DNA of 64,000 bases. Origin: Jeotgalibacillus haloalkalitolerans (GTDB lineage Bacteria > Bacillota > Bacilli > Bacillales > Jeotgalibacillaceae). Shown here piece after piece: positions 6,182 through 14,913 of the stretch (positions are counted from its first letter, which is position 1; each line of letters opens with the position of its first letter). Both the position numbers and the translations under genes were made by a program. The notes below the pieces were generated by a model that had not been told where the DNA came from, did no database searches, and saw only the letters and a program-made list of their open reading frames with translations. The stretch covers positions 124,001-188,000 of the forward strand of contig NZ_JAXQNN010000002.1 in NCBI RefSeq assembly GCF_034427455.1, written 5' to 3'.

Positions 6182-7063
6182 ATGCCCGAAGGAAAAATCA
6201 TGAAAGCCCTCAGCGGTTTTTATTACGTAAAAGATCAGGACGCAGTCATCCAGTGCAGAGGACGCGGGATATTCCGTAAGAATAAAATCACGCCTCTCGT
6301 TGGTGATTATGTAGAGTACCAGGCAGAGAATGATCAGGAAGGTTACCTTCTTGATATCCAGAGCAGAAAAAATGAACTGGTGCGTCCGCCAATTGCGAAT
6401 GTTGATCAGGCGGTTCTTGTTTTCTCGGCAGTTGAACCGGATTTCAGTACTTCTTTACTGGACAGGTTTCTCGTACTTGTTGAGAGCCATGACATCAGAC
6501 CTGTCATTTGTATCTCAAAAATTGATCTTCTGGATGAAGAACAGGAAAAAATGATTCAGCATTATGCCGAAGATTATAAAAAAATTGGCTATGAGGTTAT
6601 TTTAACTTCAGCTAAGTGGGAAGAAAGCATGGCGCTTTTAAAGCCTGTTTTAGATGATCATGTGACAGTATTTGCAGGTCAGTCAGGAGTCGGGAAATCA
6701 TCTATTTTAAATGCATTAAGACCTGATCTTGAATTAAAAACAGACGAAATTTCAAGCTCTCTTGGAAGAGGGAAGCATACAACGCGTCATGTTGAACTGA
6801 TCGAGATCGGAGAAGGGTTCGTCGCTGACACACCGGGCTTTAGTGCGCTCGAATTCTCAGAGCTTGAGCTTGAAGCATTATCAGACTGTTTCCCCGAGAT
6901 GGCAGAAGCTTCAGCGCACTGCAAGTTCAGAGGCTGTCTTCATATGAATGAACCTAAATGTGCGGTGAAGTCAGCCGTTGAAACAGATGATATAAAGCAA
7001 TACCGGTATGACCACTATCAGCAATTTTATGAAGAAATAAAATCCAGAAAGCCGAGGTATTAG
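6182..7063 (+). CDS. rsgA: Ribosome small-subunit-dependent GTPase A
   Basis: This circularly permuted GTPase acts in late 30S assembly. From the ATG at 6182 it is 293 residues, like B. subtilis RsgA/YloQ. It has an OB fold (residues 1-65), then G4 SKID (112-115), G1 GQSGVGKSS (166-174), and G3 DTPGF (216-220). The C-terminal zinc site is Cys247, Cys252, His254 and Cys260. AAAGGAG lies 7 nt before this ATG, whereas the in-frame GTG at 6176 is only 1 nt from it, so ATG is preferred. rpe follows 4 nt after the stop. In most Bacillales the kinase/phosphatase pair prkC-prpC lies directly upstream, but here a prophage end occupies that place. Confidence 0.97.
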   Translation: MPEGKIMKALSGFYYVKDQDAVIQCRGRGIFRKNKITPLVGDYVEYQAENDQEGYLLDIQSRKNELVRPPIANVDQAVLVFSAVEPDFSTSLLDRFLVLVESHDIRPVICISKIDLLDEEQEKMIQHYAEDYKKIGYEVILTSAKWEESMALLKPVLDDHVTVFAGQSGVGKSSILNALRPDLELKTDEISSSLGRGKHTTRHVELIEIGEGFVADTPGFSALEFSELELEALSDCFPEMAEASAHCKFRGCLHMNEPKCAVKSAVETDDIKQYRYDHYQQFYEEIKSRKPRY

Positions 7064-7067
7064 ATCT

Positions 7068-7721
7068 ATGGTTAAAATTGCACCATCCATCTTATCAGCA
7101 GACTTTTCAAAGCTTGGTGATGAAGTCCGTGAAGTAGAAAAAGGAGGCGCTGACTACATCCATATTGATGTGATGGATGGCATGTTTGTGCCAAACATTA
7201 CAATGGGCGCTTTAGTAGTTGAGGCGATTCGTCCAGTCACTTCTCTTACACTGGATGTTCACTTAATGATTGAACAGCCCGAACGTTATGTGGAATCATT
7301 TGCTAAAGCAGGTGCTGATATCATTTCAGTCCATGTAGAAGCAACTAAACATCTTCACAGAACCATTCAATTAATTAAATCAACTGGTGTGAAAGCAGGG
7401 ATTGTACTGAATCCGCACACGCCGGTTGAAGCGATCAGACATTGTCTGAGTGAAGCGGATCTTGTACTCGTGATGACTGTAAACCCGGGATTCGGCGGCC
7501 AGTCATTTATTAAGGAAACAGTAACCAAAATCAAAGAGCTGAATGAATTAAGAAATCATGAACGCTACAGCTATGAAATTGAAGTTGATGGAGGCGTAAC
7601 AGACGAAACGATCGCGCTGTGTACAAATGCAGGAGCAGATGTTGCAGTGGCCGGTTCTTATGTATACGGAAAAAATGACCGCGGGGCTGCGATTCAATCA
7701 CTGAAGAAAGCTGCAAAATAA
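7068..7721 (+). CDS. rpe: Ribulose-phosphate 3-epimerase
   Basis: This TIM-barrel enzyme interconverts D-ribulose 5-phosphate and D-xylulose 5-phosphate in the pentose phosphate pathway. All metal/catalytic positions are present: His32 and Asp34 in HIDVMDG, His65 in LDVHLMI, and Asp174 in EVDGGV. The phosphate-binding loop NPGFGGQ is at 139-145. Its 217 residues match the family length. It is placed 4 nt after rsgA and ends at a strong terminator, so rsgA-rpe is probably a two-gene unit. Confidence 0.97.
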   Translation: MVKIAPSILSADFSKLGDEVREVEKGGADYIHIDVMDGMFVPNITMGALVVEAIRPVTSLTLDVHLMIEQPERYVESFAKAGADIISVHVEATKHLHRTIQLIKSTGVKAGIVLNPHTPVEAIRHCLSEADLVLVMTVNPGFGGQSFIKETVTKIKELNELRNHERYSYEIEVDGGVTDETIALCTNAGADVAVAGSYVYGKNDRGAAIQSLKKAAK

Positions 7722-7727
7722 CTGGGA

Positions 7728-7772
7728 TAAACGTACAGAGGAGTTATATACATTCTCTGTACGTTTATTCTT
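7728..7772 (+). terminator. Terminator after rpe
   Basis: A perfect 13-bp stem (7728-7740 with 7755-7767) is followed by TTCTTT. It separates rsgA-rpe from thiN. Confidence 0.85.
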
Positions 7773-7822
7773 TAATCAATTAGTTTATCATATTTTTATT
7801 ATGTTAACAAAGAGGTGGTTAT

Positions 7823-8458
7823 ATGATTAATTTAGTTGGCGGAGGGCCCATAAATGAAAAATGGTTTGAGACGTTGGACAAAAGCGGTCAGTGGGTAGGC
7901 GTGGACAGAGGTGCTCACTATCTACTGCAGAAAAATATCCAATTTAACCATGCATTCGGTGACTTTGATTCAGTTTCACCTGAAGAATTCATGATGATCA
8001 GAGAAAAAGTTGAACATATTCATGATGAACCGCCGGAAAAAGATATGACGGATATGGAAATTGCACTAAACTGGGCGCTTAAACAGGATCAGCCGGTCAG
8101 AGTGATTGGTGTCACGGGTGGAAGGCTGGATCATTTTTTTGGAAATATTCAGCTGCTGTTATCACAGCAGGCATTGGAACATCCTTATACAATTGTAATA
8201 GAAGACGAAAAAAACCTGATAAGCTGTCATTTTCCTGGAAGATTTAGAGCAGAGAAAAATGAACTGTACCCTTACCTGTCATTTATCCCTTTTACAACAA
8301 ACGTAAAGGGATTAACGCTTTCCGGTGTCAAGTACCCGCTCAGCCGGCGTCACATTACATATGGTATGACATTGACACTCAGCAATGAAATTGTTGATGA
8401 CTTTGCTTCTATTTCATTTGAAGACGGCATATTAATGATGATAAGAAGCAGAGATTAG
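7823..8458 (+). CDS. thiN: Thiamine diphosphokinase
   Basis: This protein transfers pyrophosphate from ATP to thiamine to give thiamine diphosphate. Its 211 residues match B. subtilis ThiN/YloS. Recognisable parts are the N-terminal VGGGP loop, GVDRGAHYLL, the metal-binding HAFGDFDSV, the acidic DMTDMEIAL segment, and GVTGGRLDHFFGNIQLL (about residues 95-111). A C-terminal beta-sandwich follows. The start follows AGAGGTGG. It sits in its conserved place between rpe and spoVM and is probably transcribed from a promoter in the A+T-rich gap after the rpe terminator. Confidence 0.95.
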   Translation: MINLVGGGPINEKWFETLDKSGQWVGVDRGAHYLLQKNIQFNHAFGDFDSVSPEEFMMIREKVEHIHDEPPEKDMTDMEIALNWALKQDQPVRVIGVTGGRLDHFFGNIQLLLSQQALEHPYTIVIEDEKNLISCHFPGRFRAEKNELYPYLSFIPFTTNVKGLTLSGVKYPLSRRHITYGMTLTLSNEIVDDFASISFEDGILMMIRSRD

Positions 8459-8473
8459 CAGGGAGGGAGTCAT

Positions 8474-8560
8474 ATGCGCTTCTATTCAATCAAGCTGCCG
8501 AGAATGCTCGGAGGAATGGTAAGAGGGGTATTAAGTCTATTCAGAAGGAGAACAGCATAG
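8474..8560 (+). CDS. spoVM: Stage V sporulation protein M
   Basis: This 28-residue amphipathic helix protein begins MRFYSIKLPRMLGG and ends in a basic tail. It closely resembles the 26-residue SpoVM of B. subtilis, including the conserved Pro9 and the hydrophobic/basic alternation. SpoVM recognises the convex forespore membrane and anchors SpoIVA at the base of the spore coat. The ATG follows GGGAGGGAGT. The position between thiN and rpmB is conserved. It is good evidence that the organism belongs to an endospore-forming lineage. The two extra C-terminal residues are a minor difference. Confidence 0.93.
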   Translation: MRFYSIKLPRMLGGMVRGVLSLFRRRTA

Positions 8561-8570
8561 CACATAGATA

Positions 8571-8609
8571 AAAAAGGCCTGAAGATCATAATGATCTTCA
8601 GGCCTTTTT
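8571..8609. terminator. Bidirectional terminator between spoVM and rpmB
   Basis: A perfect 19-bp inverted repeat (8571-8589 and 8591-8609) around one central base has A5 on the left and T5 on the right. It can end transcription of spoVM (+) and rpmB (-) alike. Confidence 0.95.
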
Positions 8610-8623
8610 ACGTTAATCATTTA

Positions 8624-8812
8624 TTACACGCGTTCTACTTTGCCTGATTTCAGAGCACGAGCAGAAACCCAAACACGCTTAGGCTTACCATCAACAAGAA
8701 TACGAACTTTTTGAAGGTTAGCGCCCCATGTACGCTTGTTAGCGTTCATTGCGTGGGAACGAGCGTTACCAGAACGTGTTTTACGACCTGTTACAACACA
8801 TTGTTTTGCCAT
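8624..8812 (-). CDS. rpmB: 50S ribosomal protein L28
   Basis: L28 is a 62-residue basic protein of the large ribosomal subunit. The sequence [16 protein letters not shown] with central [15 protein letters not shown] and the C-terminal [14 protein letters not shown] is typical of Firmicutes L28. Only one Cys is present, so this is the zinc-free form, and no zinc-dependent paralogue is expected from this gene. GGAGGGG precedes the start on the minus strand. Its divergent orientation relative to asp23 is conserved in Bacillales. Confidence 0.98.
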   Translation of the reverse strand: MAKQCVVTGRKTRSGNARSHAMNANKRTWGANLQKVRILVDGKPKRVWVSARALKSGKVERV

Positions 8813-9048
8813 TCTATTCCCCTCCTAACAAATGAAGCTGAAAACATTGTTTCAATCTTTCACTTAGTCAATCACACTTTAACTAATTTATCATAAGGAC
8901 ATACATTATGCAATAAAAATAATTACTTCTATCAAGTTTTTTTGCTTTACACGTCAAGAAACGTGATAAATACTGTTTATCTTTCATTCAAAGCTGTAGT
9001 ATAGTAAAATATCTGTAGCCAAAACAGTATTCAAAGGGGGAGCACTAC

Positions 9049-9411
9049 ATGTCGATTGAATTAACTACCAAATATGGTCAGATCGATATCTCAAATGACG
9101 TCATAGCAATGGTTGCCGGTGGAGCAGCGATCGAATGTTACGGGATCGTCGGGATGGCATCCAAGCATCAGATCCGCGATGGGCTCACCGATATTTTAAG
9201 ACGTGAAAATTTTACCCGTGGCGTTATCGTACGTCAGGATGGCGATAAAGTAACGATTGATATGTATATAATTGTGGGATATGGAACAAAAATTTCAGAA
9301 GTTGCTCACAACGTTCAGTCATCAGTAAAATACACACTTGATAAAACTGTTGGGCTTTCAGTAGAAGCAGTCAATATTTTTGTTCAGGGAGTCAGGGTGA
9401 CGAACCTGTGA
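9049..9411 (+). CDS. yloU: Asp23/Gls24 family envelope stress protein (YloU)
   Basis: This 120-residue protein of the Asp23 family (DUF322) includes the typical GIVGMASKHQIRDGL and VTIDMYIIVGYGTKISEVA segments. Family members are abundant membrane-associated proteins linked to envelope homeostasis. The homologue is found next to fakA in nearly all Firmicutes, suggesting a link to fatty-acid kinase function. The start follows AAAGGGGG. A weak promoter candidate, TTTATC-18-TATAGT with its -10 at 9000-9005, lies upstream. The fakA start is 15 nt downstream, so the two are one operon. Confidence 0.93.
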   Translation: MSIELTTKYGQIDISNDVIAMVAGGAAIECYGIVGMASKHQIRDGLTDILRRENFTRGVIVRQDGDKVTIDMYIIVGYGTKISEVAHNVQSSVKYTLDKTVGLSVEAVNIFVQGVRVTNL

Positions 9412-9426
9412 TAGGAGGAAAGTTTT

Positions 9427-11100
9427 GTGATTAGAAAAGAAATAGACGGCAATACGTTTGCTGGAATGGTACTTCAGGGGGCAGCCTGCCTCTCAAATAA
9501 TGCAGATAAAGTGGATGCACTGAACGTTTTTCCTGTACCTGATGGAGACACAGGAACAAATATGAACCTTTCAATGACTTCAGGGTCAAAAGAGGTTAAA
9601 AACAATACAGGAGACCACCTTGGGAAGGTTTCAACTGCACTTTCAAAAGGTTTATTAATGGGTGCGCGCGGTAACTCAGGTGTAATCTTATCCCAGCTGT
9701 TCAGAGGTTTTGGTAAATCTGTTGAATCCAAATCGGTGCTAACTGCAAAGGACTTTGCAGAGGCACTGGACGCAGGTGTTGCTTCTGCTTATAAAGCAGT
9801 GATGAAGCCGGTTGAAGGAACCATTCTGACTGTTGCAAAAGATGCTGCTAAAAAGGCAGTTGAAACAGCTGAAACAGAAGAAGACATAACGAAGCTGATG
9901 GAAATCACGCTTGAAGAAGCAAAAGCATCACTCAAGCGCACGCCGGATCTGCTTCCTGTCTTAAAAGAAGTTGGCGTTGTAGATAGCGGCGGCCAGGGGC
10001 TGGTTCATGTATATGAAGGCTTCCTTGCAGAATTAAGAGGTGAAAAGATTTCTGACTCTCCTTCAGCTCCTTCAATGGACGAGCTTGTAAGTGCAGAGCA
10101 CCACATCGGTGTGCAGGGCTTTATGAACACTGAAGACATAGAGTTTGGATACTGTACTGAATTTATGGTCAAATTCGAAGAGAAAAAGCTGTCAGAAAAT
10201 CCTTACGATGAAATGAAATTCCGTGAAGATTTGAGTGAGCTTGGAGATTCGCTGCTGGTTATTTCAGATGATGAAGTGGCTAAGGTACATATACACACTG
10301 AAGAGCCTGGGAAAGCACTTTCGCAGGGGCAGTTGTATGGAAGCCTGATCAAAATGAAAATCGAAAATATGCGTGAACAGCATACAGAAATTGTTGGAGA
10401 AGGTCATCGTGCCGCTGAAAAGCCGTCCAAGCCGGCAGAAAAACAGCCCTATGCAATCATTACAGTTGCAATGGGTGAAGGGATTTCTGAGCTATTCAAG
10501 AGCATCGGTGCGACAGGTGTAATTGAAGGCGGTCAGACAATGAATCCGAGTACGGAGGATATTGTAAAAGCGATCGAAGAATCCAATGCAGACCGCGTCA
10601 TCATCCTGCCAAATAACAAAAATATTATCATGGCTGCTGAACAGGCTGCAGAAGTAGTTGAGATGGAAGCAGTCGTAATTCCGACTAAAACAGTGCCTCA
10701 GGGAATGGCATCTATTCTTGCGTTTAACCCATCCGGAGAACTTGCGGAAAATGCGGAAACTATGACTGAAGCACTTCAGCACGTAAAAACAGGACAGGTA
10801 ACATTCGCTGTCCGTGATACTTCCATCGATGGGATTACTATTAAAAAAGATGATCACATGGGCATTGCTGAAAGTAAAATCGTTACATCAGGAAGCAGCC
10901 GTTTTGAAACAGTAAAACAGCTTCTTGAGCACATGGTTGACGATGAGTCAGAAATCATTACAGTCCTATACGGTGAAGATTCACCCGAAGAGGAAGTTTC
11001 AGAAATTGAAGCTTACATTGAAGAGCAGTATCCGGACGTTGAAATTGAAATTCATAACGGTAGACAGCCGCTTTACTCTTATATCCTTTCAATTGAATAA
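9427..11100 (+). CDS. fakA: Fatty acid kinase catalytic subunit FakA (YloV)
   Basis: FakA phosphorylates exogenous fatty acids that are held by a FakB (DegV-type) protein, so they can enter phospholipid synthesis through PlsX/PlsY. Its 557 residues comprise an N-terminal DhaL/Dak2-type kinase domain with NVFPVPDGDTGTNM (residues 33-46, metal/ATP-binding Asp cluster) and GARGNSGVILSQ (79-90). A middle domain and a C-terminal FakB-contacting domain (from about 340) follow. The start is GTG at 9427 behind AGGAGG. No fakB is in the window. PlsX, which acts on the same acyl-phosphate, lies about 5 kb downstream. Confidence 0.95.
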   Translation: MIRKEIDGNTFAGMVLQGAACLSNNADKVDALNVFPVPDGDTGTNMNLSMTSGSKEVKNNTGDHLGKVSTALSKGLLMGARGNSGVILSQLFRGFGKSVESKSVLTAKDFAEALDAGVASAYKAVMKPVEGTILTVAKDAAKKAVETAETEEDITKLMEITLEEAKASLKRTPDLLPVLKEVGVVDSGGQGLVHVYEGFLAELRGEKISDSPSAPSMDELVSAEHHIGVQGFMNTEDIEFGYCTEFMVKFEEKKLSENPYDEMKFREDLSELGDSLLVISDDEVAKVHIHTEEPGKALSQGQLYGSLIKMKIENMREQHTEIVGEGHRAAEKPSKPAEKQPYAIITVAMGEGISELFKSIGATGVIEGGQTMNPSTEDIVKAIEESNADRVIILPNNKNIIMAAEQAAEVVEMEAVVIPTKTVPQGMASILAFNPSGELAENAETMTEALQHVKTGQVTFAVRDTSIDGITIKKDDHMGIAESKIVTSGSSRFETVKQLLEHMVDDESEIITVLYGEDSPEEEVSEIEAYIEEQYPDVEIEIHNGRQPLYSYILSIE

Positions 11101-11130
11101 GGTCATTGAAAATTAAGATGAAACAAGAGA

Positions 11131-11161
11131 AAATAGAAGGGCAGGGCCCTTCTATTTTTTT
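11131..11161 (+). terminator. Terminator after fakA
   Basis: A 12-bp perfect stem (11131-11142 with 11146-11157), 3-nt loop and T run end the yloU-fakA transcript. Confidence 0.9.
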
Positions 11162-11200
11162 GAAGTGTCAAAAATTGTTTGTATGAAAGAGGGAACAGCA

Positions 11201-11863
11201 ATGAAATACAAAAGTGTATTCGATATTATTGGTCCTGTCATGATTGGACCTTCATCTTCTCATACTGCCGGAGCAGCAAGAATCGGAAAAATGGCCAGGG
11301 AGCTTTTTGGGAGGGATCCTGAATGGGCAAACATTTCTTTTTACGGATCTTTTGCCAAAACCTATAAAGGTCATGGAACAGACGTTGCGATTATTGGCGG
11401 AATCATGGACTTTGAAACAGATGATGAGCGAATTATTGAAGCAAAAAGAATTGCCAGAGAAAAAGGTATCAGAATTAAAATACGCGAAGAAGAAGCGCTG
11501 ACTGACCACCCAAACACTGCAAGAATTAAGCTTGGGGATAAGAACGGTGAAATGGAGCTTGTCGGGATCTCAATCGGTGGAGGGAAAATTGAAATCATCG
11601 AATTAAACGGATTTGAACTGAGTCTCACAGGACACCATCCGGCTATTCTCGTTGTGCATGAAGACCGCTTTGGCGCTGTAGCAGCAGTTTCAACTGTGTT
11701 AGCGAGACATAAAATGAACATCGGGAAAATGGATGTTTCAAGACAGGATGTCGGCAAAATGGCATTAATGACAATTGAAGTGGATCAGCATATCGAAGAT
11801 GCATTGCTTGAGGAGCTAAAAGCGCTGCCTGAAGTTACACAGGTAACGAAAATTGCTGATTAA
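11201..11863 (+). CDS. sdaAB: L-serine dehydratase, beta subunit
   Basis: This is the beta subunit of the iron-sulfur L-serine ammonia-lyase, which converts L-serine to pyruvate and ammonia. From the ATG at 11201 the protein is 220 residues and begins MKYKSVFDIIGPVMIGPSSS, like B. subtilis SdaAB. An upstream extension to 11165 is not conserved. GPSSSHTAGAARIG and TYKGHGTDVA carry substrate/cluster-domain residues, and residues 145-220 form a C-terminal ACT domain. AAAGAGGG precedes the start. sdaAA follows after 35 nt containing a cre-like site. Confidence 0.96.
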   Translation: MKYKSVFDIIGPVMIGPSSSHTAGAARIGKMARELFGRDPEWANISFYGSFAKTYKGHGTDVAIIGGIMDFETDDERIIEAKRIAREKGIRIKIREEEALTDHPNTARIKLGDKNGEMELVGISIGGGKIEIIELNGFELSLTGHHPAILVVHEDRFGAVAAVSTVLARHKMNIGKMDVSRQDVGKMALMTIEVDQHIEDALLEELKALPEVTQVTKIAD

Positions 11864-11868
11864 AAAAG

Positions 11869-11882
11869 TGATAGCGCTTACA
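11869..11882. promoter_or_regulatory. CcpA cre site candidate between sdaAB and sdaAA
   Basis: TGATAGCGCTTACA fits every position of the cre consensus TGWNANCGNTNWCA. It lies between the sdaAB stop and the sdaAA ribosome site, so CcpA could act as a roadblock that lowers the alpha subunit in glucose, or it could control a start site inside the operon. Confidence 0.6.
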
Positions 11883-11898
11883 ATCTAGGAGGGTTAAC

Positions 11899-12786
11899 AT
11901 GTTTAGAAATGTTGCAGAGCTGGTTGAACTGGCTGAAACACATAACAAAAAAATCTCAGACATTATGATTGAACAGGAAATGGAAGTGCGTAACAAGACG
12001 CGTGAAGAAGTCTTCGATACGATGGATCGAAACCTGACTGTTATGGAAGAAGCAGTCGAACGCGGGCTTAAAGGGGTTAAATCACATTCAGGTTTAACCG
12101 GCGGCGATGCAGTATTGATCCAGAATTATATTGCATCCGGTAAATCACTTTCAGGAGAACTGCTGCTTGATGCAGTCAGTAAAGCGGTTGCTACGAATGA
12201 AGTGAATGCGGCGATGGGTACAATCTGTGCAACACCGACTGCCGGATCTGCCGGTGTTGTGCCGGGCACGCTTTTTGCTGTTCAGAACAAACTGAATCCT
12301 ACGCGTGAAGAAAAGCTCAGATTTCTTTTCACTTCAGGCGCGTTCGGTTTTGTAGTGGCAAATAATGCATCCATTTCAGGTGCAGCCGGGGGATGTCAGG
12401 CAGAAGTTGGTTCTGCAGCAGGAATGGCGGCAGCAGCAATTACTGAAATGGCGGGCGGAACACCTGCGCAATGCGCTGAAGCGATGGCGATTACGCTGAA
12501 AAATATGCTTGGACTTGTTTGTGATCCGGTTGCAGGTCTTGTTGAAGTTCCGTGTGTGAAGAGAAATGCAATGGGAGCAGCAAATGCAATGGTAGCAGCG
12601 GATATGGCGCTCGCCGGTGTGACAAGCAGAATTCCGTGTGATGAAGTCATTGACGCAATGTATAAAATCGGCCAGACAATGCCGGTAGCCTTACGTGAAA
12701 CAGCTCAGGGCGGATTGGCAGCGACACCTACCGGCCGGGAGCTGGAGGCGAAAATTTTTGGATTCTCTCTTGATAAAAAATCCTGA
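11899..12786 (+). CDS. sdaAA: L-serine dehydratase, alpha subunit
   Basis: This subunit carries the oxygen-labile [4Fe-4S] cluster of L-serine dehydratase. Its 295 residues match B. subtilis SdaAA. Conserved features are KSHSGLTGGDA near residue 62, the cluster Cys in TICATPTAGSAG, the Gly/Ala-rich AGGCQAEVGSAAGMAAAA, and two more Cys in LVCDPVAGLVEVPC. It works with the upstream sdaAB. AGGAGGG precedes the start. The 3' end overlaps the likely recG start by 29 nt. Confidence 0.96.
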   Translation: MFRNVAELVELAETHNKKISDIMIEQEMEVRNKTREEVFDTMDRNLTVMEEAVERGLKGVKSHSGLTGGDAVLIQNYIASGKSLSGELLLDAVSKAVATNEVNAAMGTICATPTAGSAGVVPGTLFAVQNKLNPTREEKLRFLFTSGAFGFVVANNASISGAAGGCQAEVGSAAGMAAAAITEMAGGTPAQCAEAMAITLKNMLGLVCDPVAGLVEVPCVKRNAMGAANAMVAADMALAGVTSRIPCDEVIDAMYKIGQTMPVALRETAQGGLAATPTGRELEAKIFGFSLDKKS

Positions 12787-14830
12787 TCATCCATTGTTGA
12801 AACCAGTTTCGGTGCTGCAGGGAGTCGGTGAAGAAACAGGATCTCAATTGGCTGATATGGGTATTCATACAGTATCAGACCTGATTAATTATCTGCCTTA
12901 CCGGTATGATGATTTCAGGCTGAAAGACTTATCAGAAGCTGCTCATGAGGAGCGCGTAACCGTTGAAGGCAGTGTTCATAGTGAACCTGCCCTTCAATTT
13001 TATGGGCGTAAAAAATCGAGGCTGACATTCAGGCTGCTGACCGGACCTCATAGTGTAAAAGTGACTTTCTTCAACCAGCCCTATCTTAAAAAGAAAGTAA
13101 ATCTGCACGATAAAATTACGGTCACAGGTAAGTGGGACAGACAGCGACAGTTGATTACAGCACAGACTTATAAGCTCGGAGAAGGTGTTCAGGAAGAGCT
13201 GTTCGCGCCTGTTTACCCCCTCAAAGGTAATATGACTAACAGGACATTGAGAAAGTTTATTAAGCAGGCACTTGAGCTTTACAGTGATTCCCTGACAGAG
13301 ACGTTACCAGAACCGCTGTTGATGAAATATAAATTAGTTAATCGGAAAGAAGCGCTTCATGCAATGCATTTTCCTTCTTCACCTGAAAGTATGAAGCAGG
13401 CGAGAAGAAGGTTCGTTTATGAAGAATTCTTTTATTTTCAGTTGAAAATGCAGGGCTTAAGAAAAGTTGAAAGGGAACAGTCGGAAGGTGTCCGCTTTCA
13501 ATATGACGCTGATAAGCTGAGGGAGTTTACAGATCAGCTACCCTTCCCGCTGACAGGCGCACAGAAAAGAGTGCTGAAGGAAATATTTACAGATCTCACT
13601 TCACTATTTAGAATGAACCGTCTGCTCCAGGGTGACGTTGGGTCAGGTAAAACAGTTGTAGCGGCAATCGCTCTTTATGCTGTCATTACAGCAGGGTATC
13701 AGGGAGCGCTGATGGTGCCAACAGAAATTCTGGCTGAACAGCACGCTGAGTCACTTTCAGCGTTGTTTGCTGAGACAGATGTAAATGTTGCCCTTTTGAC
13801 AAGCTCAGTTAAAGGAAAGAAAAGAAAGCTTTTACTTGAACAGCTGAAACAGGGAGAAATTGATCTGCTCGTCGGTACGCATGCATTGATTCAGGATGAG
13901 GTGGATTTTCAGAACCTTGGACTGGTAATTACAGACGAACAGCACCGGTTTGGTGTTCAGCAAAGGCGGGTACTCCGTGAAAAAGGTGAAAGTCCTGATG
14001 TGTTATTTATGACAGCTACACCGATACCTCGAACGCTTGCAATCACAGTGTTCGGTGAAATGGATGTATCAATCATCGATGAGATGCCCGCAGGCCGAAA
14101 GCCGATCGAAACATATTGGGTAAAAGAAAACATGATGAACCGGATATTGAGTTTTATCGAAAAAGAGCTGGCTCAGGGCAGGCAGGCTTACGTGATCTGT
14201 CCATTAATCGAAGAGTCTGACAAGCTGGATGTTCAGAACGCGATCGACGTCCACGCGCAGCTCACTCAATATTATGCAGGCAGATATGTAGCGGGATTAA
14301 TGCACGGCCGGCTCCACCCTGAAGAAAAAGAGGCAATCATGAAGCAGTTTGCTGAAAATAAAACGCATATCCTCGTCTCCACGACAGTAGTAGAAGTAGG
14401 GGTTAATGTGCCTAACGCTTCTGTGATGCTGATCTATGATGCAGAACGATTCGGACTCTCCCAGCTGCATCAGCTGAGAGGACGTGTCGGGCGGGGAAGT
14501 GATCAGTCATACTGCATTCTGATGGCGGATCCAAAGAACGAAGTCGGTAAAGAACGGATGAAAATCATGACTGAGACAAATGATGGATTCGTACTCAGTG
14601 AAAAAGATCTTGAGCTAAGAGGCCCCGGCGACTTCTTCGGACGCAAACAAAGCGGAATGCCTGAATTCAGAGTAGCGGACATGGTACATGATTACAGAGC
14701 ACTCGAAACCGCAAGAGATGACGCACACCAGCTGATCGAAAGCGATGCATTCTGGCACAACGAAGAATACGAACCATTGCGAAGCTACCTCCAGGCAGAA
14801 GGAGTCATCAGCGGCGGAAAGCTGGATTAA
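12758..14830 (+). CDS. recG: ATP-dependent DNA helicase RecG
   Basis: RecG remodels stalled forks and branched intermediates. It has an N-terminal wedge domain (OB fold, containing YLPYRYDDF), a helicase domain with Walker A GDVGSGKT (near residue 290), DEQH box, TATPIPRTLAITVF motif and QLRGRVGRG motif VI, and a C-terminal tail. No ATG lies near the conserved N-terminus. TTG at 12758 is chosen because GGAGG (12744-12748) is 9 nt upstream and the resulting 690 residues fit the family. TTG at 12770 is a weaker alternative. The start lies inside sdaAA, so translation is probably coupled. Confidence 0.95.
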   Translation: MDSLLIKNPDHPLLKPVSVLQGVGEETGSQLADMGIHTVSDLINYLPYRYDDFRLKDLSEAAHEERVTVEGSVHSEPALQFYGRKKSRLTFRLLTGPHSVKVTFFNQPYLKKKVNLHDKITVTGKWDRQRQLITAQTYKLGEGVQEELFAPVYPLKGNMTNRTLRKFIKQALELYSDSLTETLPEPLLMKYKLVNRKEALHAMHFPSSPESMKQARRRFVYEEFFYFQLKMQGLRKVEREQSEGVRFQYDADKLREFTDQLPFPLTGAQKRVLKEIFTDLTSLFRMNRLLQGDVGSGKTVVAAIALYAVITAGYQGALMVPTEILAEQHAESLSALFAETDVNVALLTSSVKGKKRKLLLEQLKQGEIDLLVGTHALIQDEVDFQNLGLVITDEQHRFGVQQRRVLREKGESPDVLFMTATPIPRTLAITVFGEMDVSIIDEMPAGRKPIETYWVKENMMNRILSFIEKELAQGRQAYVICPLIEESDKLDVQNAIDVHAQLTQYYAGRYVAGLMHGRLHPEEKEAIMKQFAENKTHILVSTTVVEVGVNVPNASVMLIYDAERFGLSQLHQLRGRVGRGSDQSYCILMADPKNEVGKERMKIMTETNDGFVLSEKDLELRGPGDFFGRKQSGMPEFRVADMVHDYRALETARDDAHQLIESDAFWHNEEYEPLRSYLQAEGVISGGKLD

Positions 14831-14913
14831 TTTTTAAATTAATACGTATATATATGAATAATGAATAGATTTATATAACGTTTGTAGATGGCATAACTAT
14901 GTTATATGAATTC

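Noticed and set aside
12695-12757. recG start at 12695
   Set aside because: The extra residues read through sdaAA coding sequence in another frame, are not conserved, and a better site precedes TTG 12758.
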